Below the pieces are notes generated by a model. The model was not told the DNA's origin. It saw nothing but the letters and a program-made list of their open reading frames with translations, and did not search any database. A DNA stretch of 64,000 nucleotides, taken from NCBI RefSeq assembly GCF_964355755.1, contig NC_092673.1, positions 12,035,001 to 12,099,000 of the forward strand, given 5' to 3'. This DNA comes from Antedon mediterranea. Its lineage: Eukaryota; Echinodermata; Crinoidea; Comatulida; Antedonidae. Positions 1 through 12,328 of the stretch are shown piece by piece. Every line of letters begins with the position of its first letter. Position 1 is the first letter of the stretch. The translations under genes were made by a program, and so were the position numbers.

Positions 1-2560
1 TTACTTGTGTTTACTGACATTGAATAACAAAATGTGTGTTAACATGAAAAAAATTGCACTGCATTAATACCAATTGTCATGTAATTTTGTTATTCTTCAA
101 AATTACAATAAAAAGACATTTTTGGGGTAGGGGGTAGCATTAATACCAATAACCCAAGAATCAAACATCTAATTAGTACGATCTTGGTATCGATGTGTAG
201 CATACAGTATATTTTTTTGTAATCATGTTGAATTTAAATGAAATTAATCGAACGATTATTAAGGTCAATGGATGTTTGATTCTTGGATTATTGGTATTAA
301 TGCTACCCCTTACCCCAAAAATGTCTTTTTATTGCAATTTTGAAGAATAATAAAATTACATGACAATGGTATTAATGCACTGCAATTTTTTTCATGTTAA
401 CACACATTTTGTTACTCAATGTCAGTAAACACAAGTAAAACACAATTAAAATGAAAAGTATTGAACAAATTGGAGATTTGATATTGAAATGTATCTCATT
501 ATGGCAAATATTTGCAATTTTGCAAAAGGTCAGTGACCTTTTTGACCTCTACTGACCTTAAACATGGTTCGATTAATTTTATTAAAATTCTATATGGTTA
601 AAAAACACGAATGCTACACAACGACACCAAGATCATACTAATTAGATGTTTGATTCTTGAGTTATTGCTATTAATGTTACACCCTACCCCAAAAAATGTA
701 TTTTTATTACAATTTTTAAGAATAAAAAATGATAATTTGTGTATAATGAACTGCAATTTTAATCTTGTTAACATATATTTTCTTATTCAATATGTCAGTA
801 AGCACAAATAAAACACAATTAAGATAAAACATATTGAAAATTATAGATACTATGTTGAAATTTATCTATATTTTGGCAAAAATGTGCATTTTTGTAAAAG
901 GTCAATGACCTTTTGACCTCTACTGACCCTACTAATAGTCCGATTAATTTTATTTAAATTTTATAAAATTTTAAAAGATGTATGCTACACAATGGTACCA
1001 AGATAATACTAATTAGGTGTTGGATTCTTGGGTTATTGGGATAATTGTTACCCCCTACCCCAAAAATGTCTTTTTATTGTAATTTTGAAGAATAACAAAA
1101 TTACATGACAATTGGTATTAATGCAGTGCAATTTTTTTCATGTTAACACATATTTTGTTATTCAATATGTCAGTAAACACAAGTAAAACACAATTAAAAT
1201 AAAAAGTATTGAAAAAATTGGAGATTTGATATTGAAATGTATCTCATTATAGCAAATATTTGCAATTTTGCAAAAGGTCAGTGACCTTTTTGACCTCTAC
1301 TGACCTTAAACATGGTTCGATTAATTTTATTTAAATTCTATATGATTAAAAAACACGAATGCTACACAACGACACCAAGATCATACTAATTAGATGTTTG
1401 ATTCTTGGGTTATTGCTATTAATGTTACACCCTACGCCAAAAAATGTATTTTTATTGCACTTTTTAAGAATAAAAAATGATAATTTGTGTATAATGAACT
1501 GCAATTTTAATCTTGTTAACATATATTTTCTTATTTAATATGTCAGTAAGCACAAGTAAAACACAATTAAGATAAAACATATTGAAAATTATAGATACTA
1601 TGTTGAAATTTATCTATATTTTGGCAAAAATGTCTATTTTTGTAAAAGGTCAATGACCTCTACTGACTCTACTAATAGTCCGATAATTTTATTTAAATTT
1701 TACAAGATTTTAAAAGATGTATGCTACACAATGGTACCAAGATAATACTAATTAGGTGTTGGATTCTTGGGTTATTGGGATAATTGTTACCCCCTACCCC
1801 AAAAATGTCTTTTTGTTGTAATTTTGAAGAATAACAAAATTACATGACAATTGGTATTAATGCAGTGCAATTTTTTTCATGTTAACACATATTTTGTTAT
1901 TCAATATGTCACTAAACACAAGTAAAACACAATTAAAATAAAAAATATTGAAAATTGGAGATTTGATATTGAAATGTATCTCATTATGGCAAATATTTGC
2001 AATTTTGCAAAAGGTCAGTGACCTTTTGACCTCTACTGACCTTAAAATTGGTTCGATTAATTTTATTCAAATGTTATATGATTAAAAAACATGAATGCTA
2101 CACAACGACACCAAGATCATACTAATTAGATGTTTGATTCTTGGGTTATTGCTATTATTGTTACCCCCTACCCCAAAAAATGTATTTTTATTGCAATTTT
2201 TAACAATAAAAAAATAACAATTTGTATATAATGAACTGCAATTTTTATCTTGTTAACATATATTTTCTTATTCAATATGTCAGTAAGCACAAGTAAAACA
2301 CAATTAAGATAAAAAATATTGAAAATTGTAGAAACGATATTGAAATTTATCTATATTTTGGGAAAAATTTGCATTTTGCAAAAGGTCAATGACCTTTTGA
2401 CCTCTACTGACCTTAATAATCTTCCGATTAATTTTATTTAAATTTTAAAAGATTTTAAAAGATGTATGCTACACAATGTTACTAAGATAATACTAATTAG
2501 ATGTTGGATTCTTGGGTTATTAGGATAAATGTTACCCCCTACCCCAAAAAATATTTGAAG
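1..2560. repeat. Satellite-like tandem array, ~370 bp monomers in A/B dimers
   Basis: Two related monomer types alternate. Type A carries GGTCAGTGACC near 529, 1276 and 2013; type B carries GGTCAATGACC near 900, 1648 and 2384. Steps are about 370 bp between neighbours and 736-748 bp between like types, so the higher-order unit is a dimer. Other landmarks recur with each unit, such as CCCTACCCCAAAAA and TGCTACACAA. The first ~255 bp are one monomer in the opposite orientation: positions 1-171 are the reverse complement of about 266-438. No coding capacity is seen; the short open frames are not conserved between units. Confidence 0.9.
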
Positions 2561-2749
2561 ATAAAACACTGATGATCATTACAAATGACGCAAGTACATA
2601 CAATGCATCCCTATATTTTTCTTGTTAACATCGATTTTTTCACTCTATATGTCCGTGGGAAGAAAATGATACCAAAGAAGTTTAACTGTGGGGGGGGGGG
2701 GGGGGGGTGCACGGTAACCCCCCTCCAGCCCATGGACTATATGTATTTT
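2561..2749. other. Spacer with a G homopolymer
   Basis: Non-coding link between the satellite and the palindrome. It contains an uninterrupted run of about 19 G at 2689-2707, which is likely length-variable and prone to sequencing error. Confidence 0.7.
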
Positions 2750-5016
2750 CGTGTGCAGATCATGGGGAAAGTGTAAACATTGTGTTTTATGAATATTTGA
2801 ATCATGCTGGTTATAAAAACCCATGTTGTCAAATTTCTAAAATTCATCTTTGACCTCTGACTTCAATTTGAATGGGTTGACCCATTGAAAACAAAATGAT
2901 CATATCTTTGCAACGCTTAGATTAAATGAAATAATTTTAGTGTCAAATTATTTGGGAGATGCATATTAATATTCGTTCTAATGAAAAAGTTTGTCCAAAA
3001 ATGGCTGGAAGTATGATTTTTGGCATATTTGACCTTTGACCTACATATCATATAACTCCGTAACTAATAGTTGGACAAACTTTAAATAGGGCTCAAATTA
3101 ATCTGAAGGTATATGTTTCTATTCAGTCTAATAAGAACTTTTACAAGAAAATGACCCGAAATATATTTATTGACCTTTGACCTGTACTGGTAGTACATAT
3201 TTCTATAATCTCAAAAACTATTGGCCGTAAAATGGTTGTTTTTGTGAAATGGTTCGAACAATTTACATTTATATGTTGTATAATAACAACATTTTCTAGA
3301 AATGTAAAAGAATTCTATTTATGATCACTAACTTTATAATTTATTAACATCACTAGCATTTGTTATAATATTAAAATGTGTTATATTTGCTGATTTTAAG
3401 CACTTCACATGAATTTATCAGAATTATGTGTATTTAATATAAAGTTTATTTTTTTTTTATATAAAGAAAATGTAATTGTCTATCAAATAAGACTATTTTC
3501 AAATTATTATGGCTAAAACTTAATTAGATACAGGCAAAAAAGTGTATTTTTACTTGTGTGAACAGCGCCCTCAATCTTCATTTTTTCCCAAAAAATACCA
3601 CATTTTTATGTGTTTTCCTGAACTAAACAGGTTATAACTTTGTTTTAAAGACTTTTTACAGTAACCTGTAATTTACATACCTCTTTTATAACGTACTAGG
3701 TCAGTTTCTGAAAAAATTGAGAAAAATATTCCGATAGCTTGATATTTTTGTTGAGGTTATTACATGATACACACAAAAAAAAAAATTTAATTTTGAGCTA
3801 AAAGTCCATCTTTTTGGTTTAATAAAAGCTATATAGCAGATATTAATACACAAAATTCATATTTTATTGGATAGATATTATGATTATCTTTCCAATAAAA
3901 TATGCTGTTTGTGTAAGAATGGCTGTACAAGATGGTTTGTACTGGACCAAAAAGATGGATTTTTAGCACAAAATCAAAATATTTTTAGCATGCACCATGT
4001 AATAACCTCAGGAAAAATATCAAGCTATAAAAATATTGTTTTCATTTTATCTCAGAAACTTACTTAGTATATGGTAGAAGGTGTATGTAAGTTACACGTC
4101 ACTGACAACAAATCTTTTAAAAAGTTACAACCAGCTAAGTTTATGAAACCACATAAAAATGTGGTATTTTTTGGGAAAAAATGAAGATTGAGGGCGCTGT
4201 TCACACAAGTAAAAATACACTTTTTTGCCTGTATCTAATTAAGTTTTAGCCATAATAATTTGAAAATAGTCTTATTTGATAGATAATTAAATTGTCTTTA
4301 TATAAAAAAAAAAACAACATTATATTAAATACACATATTTTCTGATAAATTCATGTGAAGTGCGTAAAATCAGCAAATATAACACATTTTAATATTATAA
4401 CAAATGCTAGTGATGTTAATAAATTATAAAGTTAGTGATCATAAATAGAATTCTTTTACATTTCTATAAAATGTTGTTATTATACAACATATAAATGTAA
4501 ATTGTTCGAACCATTTCACAAAAACAACCATTTTACGGCCAATAGTTTTTGAGATTATAGAAATATGTACTACCAGTACAGGTCAAAGGTCAATAAAAAT
4601 ATTTCGGGTCATTTTCTTGTAAAAGTTCTTATTAGACTGAATAGAAACTTATACCTTCAGATTAATTTGAGCCCTATTTAAAGTTTGTCCAACTATTAGT
4701 TACGGAGTTATATGATATGTAGGTCAAAGGTCAAATATGCCAAAAATCATACTTCCAGCCATTTTTGGACAAACTTTTCCATTAGAACGAATATTAATAT
4801 GCATCTCCCAAATAATTTGACACTAAAATTATTTCATTTAATCTAAGCGTTGCAAAGATATGATCATTTTGTTTTCAATGGGTCAAAACATTCAAATTGA
4901 GGTCAGAGGTCAAAGATGAATTATAGAAATTTGACAACATGGGTTTCTATAACCAGCATGATTCAAATATTCATAAAACACAATGTTTACACTTTCCCCA
5001 TGATCTGCACACGAAG
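2750..5016. repeat. Long inverted repeat (palindrome), arms ~1.1 kb
   Basis: The left arm runs from TTCGTGTGCAGATCATGG at ~2750 to ~3830 and reappears as its reverse complement from ~3950 to 5016, ending CCATGATCTGCACACGAA. Matching landmarks include GAGGGCGCTGTTC in the right arm opposite GAACAGCGCCCTC in the left, and the paired AGGTCA blocks. The arms differ by scattered substitutions and small indels; the loop is only about 120 bp. There is no plausible protein. It could be a non-autonomous foldback transposon or an inverted duplication; no clear target duplication was found. A transcript would form long double-stranded RNA. Confidence 0.85.
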
Positions 5017-5136
5017 GCACTTTTTTTGACATAGGGATCTGGACTATTTCCTAAAATGCAGATATTTACCTTGAATCGGCACAGTCCATCTTCTTTTGAT
5101 AGAGTGTGGCAGGGTTAAGGGGGCTTTTTTGGCTCA

Positions 5137-5457
5137 TTATAAACCCATGTGTTTGTTTATCTCTTTCTTGAAGCAGAGTAGGTTTGGACCAGATATTGCA
5201 CTTTGTGGTAAGTTATTCCAGTCATTCACTACACGCTGGCTGTAGAAGAATTTCCTACTGTCCAGATTTGGTTTTTCTTTTCTCAATTTGTACGAGTCTC
5301 CTCTTGTCTTTCCAGTAAACTGAAATTGCGTTTTCTCGAGAACTACTTCTCTCTCCTTCATTTTTGTACAAGAGGCAAAAGTTATAATTTGTGATTTGTA
5401 ATCTTTAGGTTTTTCGATAAGAGTAGTTTTAAAAAACCTATTTATTTTCAAATTCAC
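5137..5457 (-). pseudogene. Non-LTR retrotransposon reverse transcriptase, C-terminal fragment
   Basis: A 106-residue minus-strand frame contains FFYSQRVVNDWNNLP followed by CFKKEINKHMGL. This is the usual C-terminal tail of endonuclease/reverse transcriptase proteins of LINE-type elements (x-FF-x-QRVV-x-WN-x-LP, then FK-x(3)-D/NK). The catalytic reverse transcriptase core is missing, so this is a 5'-truncated remnant. It sits head to head with the unrelated-frame LINE tail that starts at 5548. Confidence 0.75.
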
Positions 5458-5547
5458 TTGTTTGTTTTTGACGTTTGTTAGTCAACTGTGACAAGAGTAA
5501 TGACTATTGGGAATGGTATGTTAAACCAAAATCAAAGTCATCCCTAA

Positions 5548-5960
5548 GTGACATATTGTGTAAAATATAAAGGAGAACCAAAGTTTGAAAAGTACTTACT
5601 AGATCAGACTAATTTCTTGGGTATCAGCCTTAAATTTAAAGCCCGTACAAACTCCCTTAAACTCGAAGGAAGAAAATTGTTCTGGTCAGCTGAATTTACT
5701 GGCATATGTAAATTGTGCAACGATAATAAAAAAGAAACATTTGACCACTTTCTTTTTTAATGCGCTGAACAAATAAGACATGAGTTGTATAATGAACCTA
5801 AAAACAAACTAAATTACTGCGGACTCAACTCTACCTGGGAAGAAATTTATAATAAGGGATCTCTTGTATATAAACACCACTTGTTCTTTGACAATTTAAT
5901 TTTTGACCATCATTGTAAGCACTGAATATCTGACCACCACTTCTTAGGGTCTATAGGAAC
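5548..5960 (+). pseudogene. Non-LTR retrotransposon ORF2 tail with zinc-binding motif (remnant)
   Basis: The frame reads YLLDQTNFLGISLKFKARTN and then CKLCNDNKKETFDHFLF before a stop at 5758; the same frame continues recognisably afterwards (CAEQIRHEL). This CxxC...HxxxxxC pattern is the C-terminal zinc-binding region of the LINE at 12329-17035, where the equivalent is YLLDKTDFYGSSLKFKLR and CKVCGSGEEDVKHFLFIC. It is therefore a second, heavily truncated copy of the same family or a close relative. Confidence 0.75.
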
Positions 5961-6392
5961 AGGTTCTACAAAATCATGTGACCTATTTACCTACCACCTA
6001 TATTGTTTTATTTGTATTTTTAACAAATTTTTCTTTTGCATATTGTACATTTGGTCTTTTGTGCACATGTGTTGTGCTTAGTTTATACATACAGCTACCC
6101 TCCATGTTTTATAGTTTGTAGTATCTATATATTAATGCTACTAAATTTTTCGCGTAATTTTACGTATCTTCTCCAAAACCACTGATAGGTACGTGCTCAC
6201 ATTTGGCACACTGATGTTTATTGAATGGCCGCACACGATAGGCTATGTCACTTTCCCGAATTTTAAGGATAAACACTAAAAAAAATGCAAAAAATAGCAG
6301 TAATTTGACGTCTCAGCGGCCATGTTACGGCACTGTATAAACTACGCAACCTGCTCTGTTGTGTACCGCCATGGCCGGATCTACAAATACCA

Positions 6393-7200
6393 TGCCGGGC
6401 CGCTAAATAAACAGTCTTTAGTCAACTGTATCGAATGATCGCGCCGTTAAAGTTTTAATTAATTACACCTATCCTTGGAACAGAATGTATTTTGTAAATC
6501 ACGGTTTGGCTCAGTGAGCAAATCGCCGTGACCATTGATATCAATGCTTAGTAGGTTCGAGTTCAATTCGCGACATGTGTAATAATTAAGTATCATTGCT
6601 GTTGCAAAATTAGTAGTTGTATTTTAGTGTAGTTTTAGTTTGTAAATAAGTTTTGTAATAGCGTCAAGTCAAATTTTATGTCATTATCTCAAATATGTTT
6701 TATTTTCGTTTCAGTTTTAATTTTTCATTGTTTTTGTATTGAATTTTGTAATTGGTATGGACGCACCATCTACGCATGTGTGCCACTGTTAAAAAAGTGT
6801 TGTTCCAAATAAATATTATTATTATTATTATCACCGTTTAAAGATAAAAATCAAAGCTAGACCACAATGTAATTACAAACTAGCAAAAATGATACGAAAA
6901 GATACACACAAAAAAATAAAAAATAAAAAAAACATGAAAAAAAATGTAATGAACAAAAAAAAACCAAAAAAAAAACAAACAAAATAAATAACGTTGTTTC
7001 ATTTTTGAGCTGTTTTATAAGGAAATATAAAAAAACATGAAATAAACGAAAATGTAAATTTAAAAAAAACACACACACAAATAAAACGAATCCAAATGAG
7101 TGTCGTGTTTCCGCTAAATATCAACGAAAAATACACCCAAAATGTTTCTGTCCGAGCATCTAATTTCGACTACTTTTTGTGTTGAGTCCGTAATCTTTGT
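6393..7200 (+). repeat. Dispersed tRNA-like (SINE-type) repeat, copy 1, interrupted by a LINE tail
   Basis: Starts TGCCGGGCCGCTAA and is collinear with 10912-11620. It contains a box A-like TGGCTCAGTGA (6507-6517) and a box B-like GGTTCGAGTTC (6554-6564), the spacing expected of a tRNA-derived polymerase III promoter, so the head is probably SINE-type. The copy is split at 6581: the sequence continues as TCACCG at 6831, exactly as in the uninterrupted copy at 10912. The downstream part holds A-rich tracts and a block ending TGTCGTGTTTCCGCTAAAT that also recurs in the 11.1-11.6 kb region. Confidence 0.7.
6582..6830 (+). mobile_element. LINE 3' end inserted in the tRNA-like repeat
   Basis: About 250 bp matching the 3' untranslated region of the large LINE at 16925-17020 (both read GTTGCAAAATTAGTAGTTGT ... 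GTTTGTAAATAAGTTTTGTAA). It ends in CCAAATAAA followed by (ATT)n. The flanking repeat is contiguous in the other copy, so this is a 5'-truncated retroinsertion, the typical outcome of target-primed reverse transcription. Confidence 0.8.
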
Positions 7201-7209
7201 TTTTATTCC

Positions 7210-8060
7210 CAGGGCCGTAGCCAGAATCTGTCAAGGGGGGGTTCGGACAAAAAATATTTGGGTCGTATGTTAGATGCGCGTGCTCTGTGCGGAACCGCCG
7301 ATTGTTTGATCATTTACTTCGTATTTTTTTTTTGCGTTCAAGTTCAATGCGAACGTATATCTACAGCTCCGAAAAAAGCACACTGGGTGAAGGCAAATGC
7401 TATTTGCTAGCTCTATCTATAATATTTATTTACAGCAATTTGTTGAGGAATATAAATATGTAAATAGGTGATATTGATACATTTTAGTACGTATCGGTGT
7501 GGTCTAGAAAAAAATAATCGGATGCCATAATGTGAACTACAGTACTTGATACCATAGATATTATAGTGTAAAATATTAATATTCACTATAATCCTCTATG
7601 ATACATTATACTTCATAGTCACACATAAATACTGATGTACGTCGGAAGGCTATATACTTTATGCATGCTGCCTGACTGCCAGTGATCTAAACAATTATAG
7701 GTACGCAGTTGTCTGGCGGTGTCCTTTGTACGAATCGTTCGTGCGCCAGCTCGCTATGAGACGCGTCAATATCATGTTACATGCAGGGACCAAACATTTA
7801 TTTTTCAGGTTATTTAAATTTACAGACACGTATCACTAGTTGACGCTCATACAGAGAAGAAGGTTCACGAACAAGTTTACGAATTTTTCAATTTACAAAC
7901 AACTTTCTGTACTGTGGGGCACGTATTTGGAGGATTTTTGGAGATGAGGGTGAGGTATTGGGCATGTCGGGGATGGGGGTTCGCAGTTGGTTAAGGGGGG
8001 TTCGCTATAAAGGGGGGGGGTTTGCCCGAACCATAAAAACCCCCCCTGGCTACGGGCCTG
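7210..8060. mobile_element. Non-autonomous TIR element, 5 bp target duplication ATTCC
   Basis: The 851 bp element has terminal inverted repeats CAGGGCCGTAGCCAG (left) and CTGGCTACGGGCCTG (right), and is flanked on both sides by ATTCC (7205-7209 and 8061-8065). Poly-G/C runs lie just inside both ends. No transposase frame is visible. The superfamily cannot be assigned from ends and TSD alone. The short frames across the ends are products of the repeat, not genes. Confidence 0.85.
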
Positions 8061-8563
8061 ATTCCAATAATAACTTACCAATTCATATTTTATTAAAATG
8101 TTTTAATCTCTGCCGACTGATTGACAGAACGGTCTGGGCCGCGATTTTTTTTTTCGTACATAAGTTGGGGACCCCCTCATGAAACGTCACAAAATACACA
8201 TGAATAATTCATCAGTTAAATTTTCTTGTTCCGTGTGCACCCAAGCGTATAGCAACAAGAAGTGATTACACAACTGCGATACGATACTTTTACAGTAGGC
8301 CTAGGATTCTAAGTCAATTCACGTGATTGCCTTCGCGCACTCTTCTTCACACACACACACACCACTATGCAAAATGTGTCGAGTCGAGGCTAATCGACTG
8401 CTAGGCAAGACATTACACTAAGTAGTAATTCATTGGACATAGCCCAAAGAAAGCTTAGACCCACAAGAATAAAGAATGTGTATAATTTGTGTACTGTATT
8501 TTTTTAATTCTGCTATTTTATTATCAAACAATATGCATGTAATCAAAGGAACTGCGCGTATAT

Positions 8564-10427
8564 CATAGTTGCCATTTCTGGCATTATTATGCTTTTTGGC
8601 ATTATTTGGAGGCCCACGGCATCTGGCATAATGCCGCGGCATTATTTAGCCGTTTTTAGCATAATCTGGCATAATTTTGTGATTTTTGAACAACCAAAAA
8701 AATAATATACCACAGAACAAAAATAAAATATTTTGTTTATAAATCTTGCAATTTAATACATATTATCACCTTATACAATATCATATCATATCGTACAAAA
8801 CAGATCTGTTCAGGTTTTCCGTACAATAGTTCTTCCATCCTTTCGTTTCGGACTTAATTGACTCTTCGGATAGGAAGGCTGCTCGAAAACTACCGTGTGT
8901 GCGATTATATAGGCAGTACAACAAATCCGAAGAGGCTAGCTATTGGTCAATTTAGTGTCCAAGCTTATGTATGTGGGTAGACTTGCCCCAAGTCTGTATT
9001 ATCTTTTTTTTTTATTTATTTGTTTTTATTTTGACCGCGATTTTTGTCTGAAAATACAGTATCCAAAATCAAGTAGTATACGTATGAAACGCCATATGTG
9101 CCAAAATATTTATCTTTTTACTAATATTAAGACAAAACTCCGTCTGGAACCCAGACTAGTATGTGGGTTGCATTTAATTGGTTTTAGTATTACAGTTTAT
9201 TTTTAATTTGGTTTTATCGAACTTCCGTTTTATCTGAGTATTATCTGTTTTAATCTAGTCTATCTTTTTTTTATACTCATATATTTTTATATTGTATGTT
9301 TAATTGTTTTAAGGATGCACCATTATTATGTATGCCGCTGTTCAAAAAGCGTTTTCCAAATAAATTATTATTATTATTATTTTGTTGCTCTATTTTAGAG
9401 ATCATGCAGGTTATTGGATCTCCATGGGTGTAGAGACAATTTGAACGAAAACATTATGAAAAGGATTTTGTTTCTTCAGTTCATAAAAAGTGGCCGCACC
9501 CTTACCCCAACCCTTGAAATGGCAATTTCCAGTAACTAATTAGAAGCTCTAATTCTAAAAAGAATTTCTTCTAGGAGAATTCGTTTTCCATATTTCAAAT
9601 TATGTTCCATTTGCATCGTCGTAGCAACCCTATTTTTCCAAATGTTCTTCACCTCTCAGCCCCAGTAGTGACCGTGTGGGCGAGGTAATTTTTATTTAAA
9701 ATTAAGTGCCATTTCCGCCCATCGAGAAGCTCTATTTTTCCATTTTTTTTTACCTCAGCCCCAACCATGGTGGGGCTGAGGTCATGGAGATACTTAATAT
9801 ATATTTTTATTTCCTATTTTAAATTATAATTGCCATTTTCGAACTATGGTGGGCTAAGATCCTGGAGGTACTAATAAATATATTTTTATTTCATATCTGA
9901 AATTAAGTGCCATTTCCGGCCATCGAGCAGCTCTGTTTTTCCAAACAACTCCCTGCTTAATAATATATATTTTCATTTCCTATTTTAAATTATAATTGCC
10001 ATTTTCTAATTATGGTGGGCTAAGATCCTGTCATATTTGAAATTAAGTGCAAAGATCGAGCAGCTCTCATATTTCAGCTCAAAAATTCTAAATTTCCATG
10101 GCTGTAGTAACAGGTTTTTTTTGGGGGGGGGGGGGTTGTTCGTGGGTTGGTGTTTGTGTCATCTGAAATTACCATCTTCGCACCCCAGATAATTTTAAAA
10201 TTATTAGTTATTACTCACAAAACTAAAAATACAATTTTTGAACGACATAGGGATACAATTTAGGCCCTATTTTGTGTCAGTTGGGGTTTTACAAACGTTT
10301 ATTAGACATACAACCGTTGGTGGCGCTGTTTAGGGCCACATTTTGGGGATCTGGCATTATTTTTCCCAATCTGGCATTATTTGAGACAGGATACGGCATA
10401 ATTTACATTTTATCGCTGGCAACGCTG
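8564..10427. mobile_element. hAT-type non-autonomous element nested in the foldback element
   Basis: Termini are CATAGTTGCCA and TGGCAACGCTG, imperfect inverted repeats (9 of 11). The insertion is flanked by a perfect 8 bp duplication GCGTATAT (8556-8563 and 10428-10435). The related foldback copy at 56464-58129 has a single uninterrupted GCGTATAT at this position, so the insertion is directly demonstrated. An 8 bp TSD with CA...TG ends fits hAT. It has no transposase; CTGGCATTATT-type repeats lie near both ends, and a LINE 3' tail is nested within it. Confidence 0.85.
9190..9383 (+). mobile_element. LINE 3' tail nested in the hAT element
   Basis: The end reads GGATGCACCATTATTATG, then CCGCTGTTCAAAAAGCG, CCAAATAAA and (ATT)n. 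It corresponds to the 3' end at 6760-6830 (GGACGCACCATC, CCACTGTTAAAAAAGTG, CCAAATAAA, (ATT)n). The left boundary is uncertain. It is the third nesting level here: LINE in hAT in foldback element. Confidence 0.6.
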
Positions 10428-10911
10428 GCGTATATGAACACATGAGATGGGAAGGTTAGACCCACGAGAATAAAAAATGTATTTTGGTGTAATGTTTATT
10501 GTTTAATTTTGCTGACTCTAACACACACACGTCACACACACCAACACAGCTACTACTAGAATAGACATGGGTTTAGAGAATAGTAATTAGGCCTAATAGT
10601 ATCAATAGAAACTATAATTTTAACACGTAATTCTTTAGTAATAAATTATATTAAACACACCATAAACTAAAGGCTGATTATTTCGACAATCCACACAAAA
10701 CGCCGCTATTCTATTATGAAATCGCACGCGGCAACCACAGCGGAGATAGGCCTAGAATCGTACCGCACTTGTGTAAACTACTGTAATCACTTCTTGTTGC
10801 TATACGCTTGGGTGCACACGGAACAAGAAAATTTAACTGATGAATTATTCATGTTTATTTTGTGACGTTTCATGAGGGGGTCCCCAACTTATGTACGAAA
10901 AAAAAAATCGC

Positions 10912-12290
10912 TGCCGGGCCGCTAAGATAACAGTCTTTAGTCAACCGTATCGAATGATCGCGTCGTTGAAGTTTTAATTAATTACACCTATTCTTTGAAC
11001 AGAATGACCGTAACAATCACGGTTTGGCTCAGTGATTAAAACGCCGTGACCATTGATATTATCAATGCTTAGTACGTTCGAGTTTAATCCGCGACATGTG
11101 TATCACCGGTTAAAGCTATAAATCACATGTAATCACCAAACTAGCAAAAAAGATACGAAACCTCACACAAAAAAAAATTGCAAAATATAAAAAAAAATAA
11201 AAAAATAAGAACTGTAAATGAACAACAAAAAAACAAACACACACAAATAAAACGAATCCAAATAGGTGTCGTGTTTCCACAAAATATCAAATATCAACTA
11301 AACGTGTATTAGTTTTTAGCTTTTTATCATTTTATAGGAGGTTATTGGTGTCGATTTAGGGAATCACAAGGTAAAAAGGTACATGCACACATTGTTATTT
11401 AACAAAATAAAAAAATTGCAAATATAAATAAAACATAAAATAAAAAAAAATGTAAATGAACAACAAAAAAAACCACACACACAATAAAACGAATCCAAAT
11501 GGGTGTCGTGTTTCCGCTAAATATCAAATTTATCAACGAACAATATTATACACCCAAATGTAAAAGTTTGTGTCCGAGCGCATCATCTAACTTCGACTAC
11601 TTTTTGTGTTGATTTCAAAGTCCCTAAATTATTAAATCAATGGCCGTAATAGTTCCGAGTTGTATTCTTGACAATTTGTTTTTTTTTGTTTTAAATAATT
11701 TGTCATGGGCCGGGAAGAGTGCGCATACTTAATCGTGCCATGCGAATTATTATTAAGGCAGACAAACCATGCGGAGCATGGGTTACTGGTATACCATAAT
11801 TTAATTTAAAAAGTAGCAAGTAGGTAACAAATCTCCCATACAAAAAAAATTGCAAAATATCAAAACCATTGAAAAAAAAATGTAAATGAATAAACTTAAC
11901 AATTCGTATTCCCGCAATGTGTTTTCATTCGATTTTTTTCCACTTTTTTATTTTATCTCTAATGTATCGAATAATTAATACACAACGAAAAAATAACCAA
12001 AATAATATAGTTTGACATATTATACTTTCGTTATATGTTTGCGCTCACATCTAATTCAAACAGCACAATTTTTTTAGCGTCTTTTATTTTGAAAAGTCAA
12101 AAGTAAACTATAAAGTTCCATATCCACTATTAATTTTTTAGCCTACATATATTTTTAAGTGAAGAGATAGTGTATATCAAATCAATGGCAGTAGTTCCGA
12201 ATTTTATTCGTGATACAATTTGTTTTTATTTTAATAATTTATCAGAGTGCGCTTTTATTATACTTGCCATGCAAAGTATAACCAGGGAGT
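10912..12290 (+). repeat. tRNA-like (SINE-type) repeat, copy 2, followed by degenerate tandem A-rich repeats
   Basis: Collinear with 6393-7200 but without the LINE insertion. It holds box A-like TGGCTCAGTGA (11025-11035) and a weaker box B-like sequence (11075-11085). Downstream, AT-rich blocks repeat around 11170, 11405 and 11850, and a block containing GTAGTTCCGA near 12186 repeats a similar block near 11645. A hairpin at about 12284-12326 (arms CAGGGAGTTGTTAATTA and its near complement) marks the edge of the next element. No gene is visible. Confidence 0.6.
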
Positions 12291-12328
12291 TGTTAATTAA
12301 AAAAAATCTAATTAACAGCTCCCTGTTT

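Larger units (their letters stand above)
8141..10911. mobile_element. Foldback DNA transposon, copy 1 (interrupted)
   Basis: Ends are GCGATTTTTTTTTTCG...ACATAAGTTGGGGACCCC on the left and the reverse complement on the right (10868-10911). The same element occurs at 56464-58129, where it is 1666 bp and almost entirely two inverted arms. Here it is enlarged by an 1864 bp insertion (8564-10427). The flanks GTCTGGGCC and TGCCGGGCC match at 6 of 9 positions, a decayed target duplication. No transposase is visible. Long arms plus a ~9 bp duplication resemble Mutator-like foldback elements, but that is inference. Confidence 0.8.

Noticed and set aside
6857-7078. 73-codon minus-strand frame rich in Phe and Leu
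   Set aside because: It is the complement of an A-rich low-complexity tract in a repeat.
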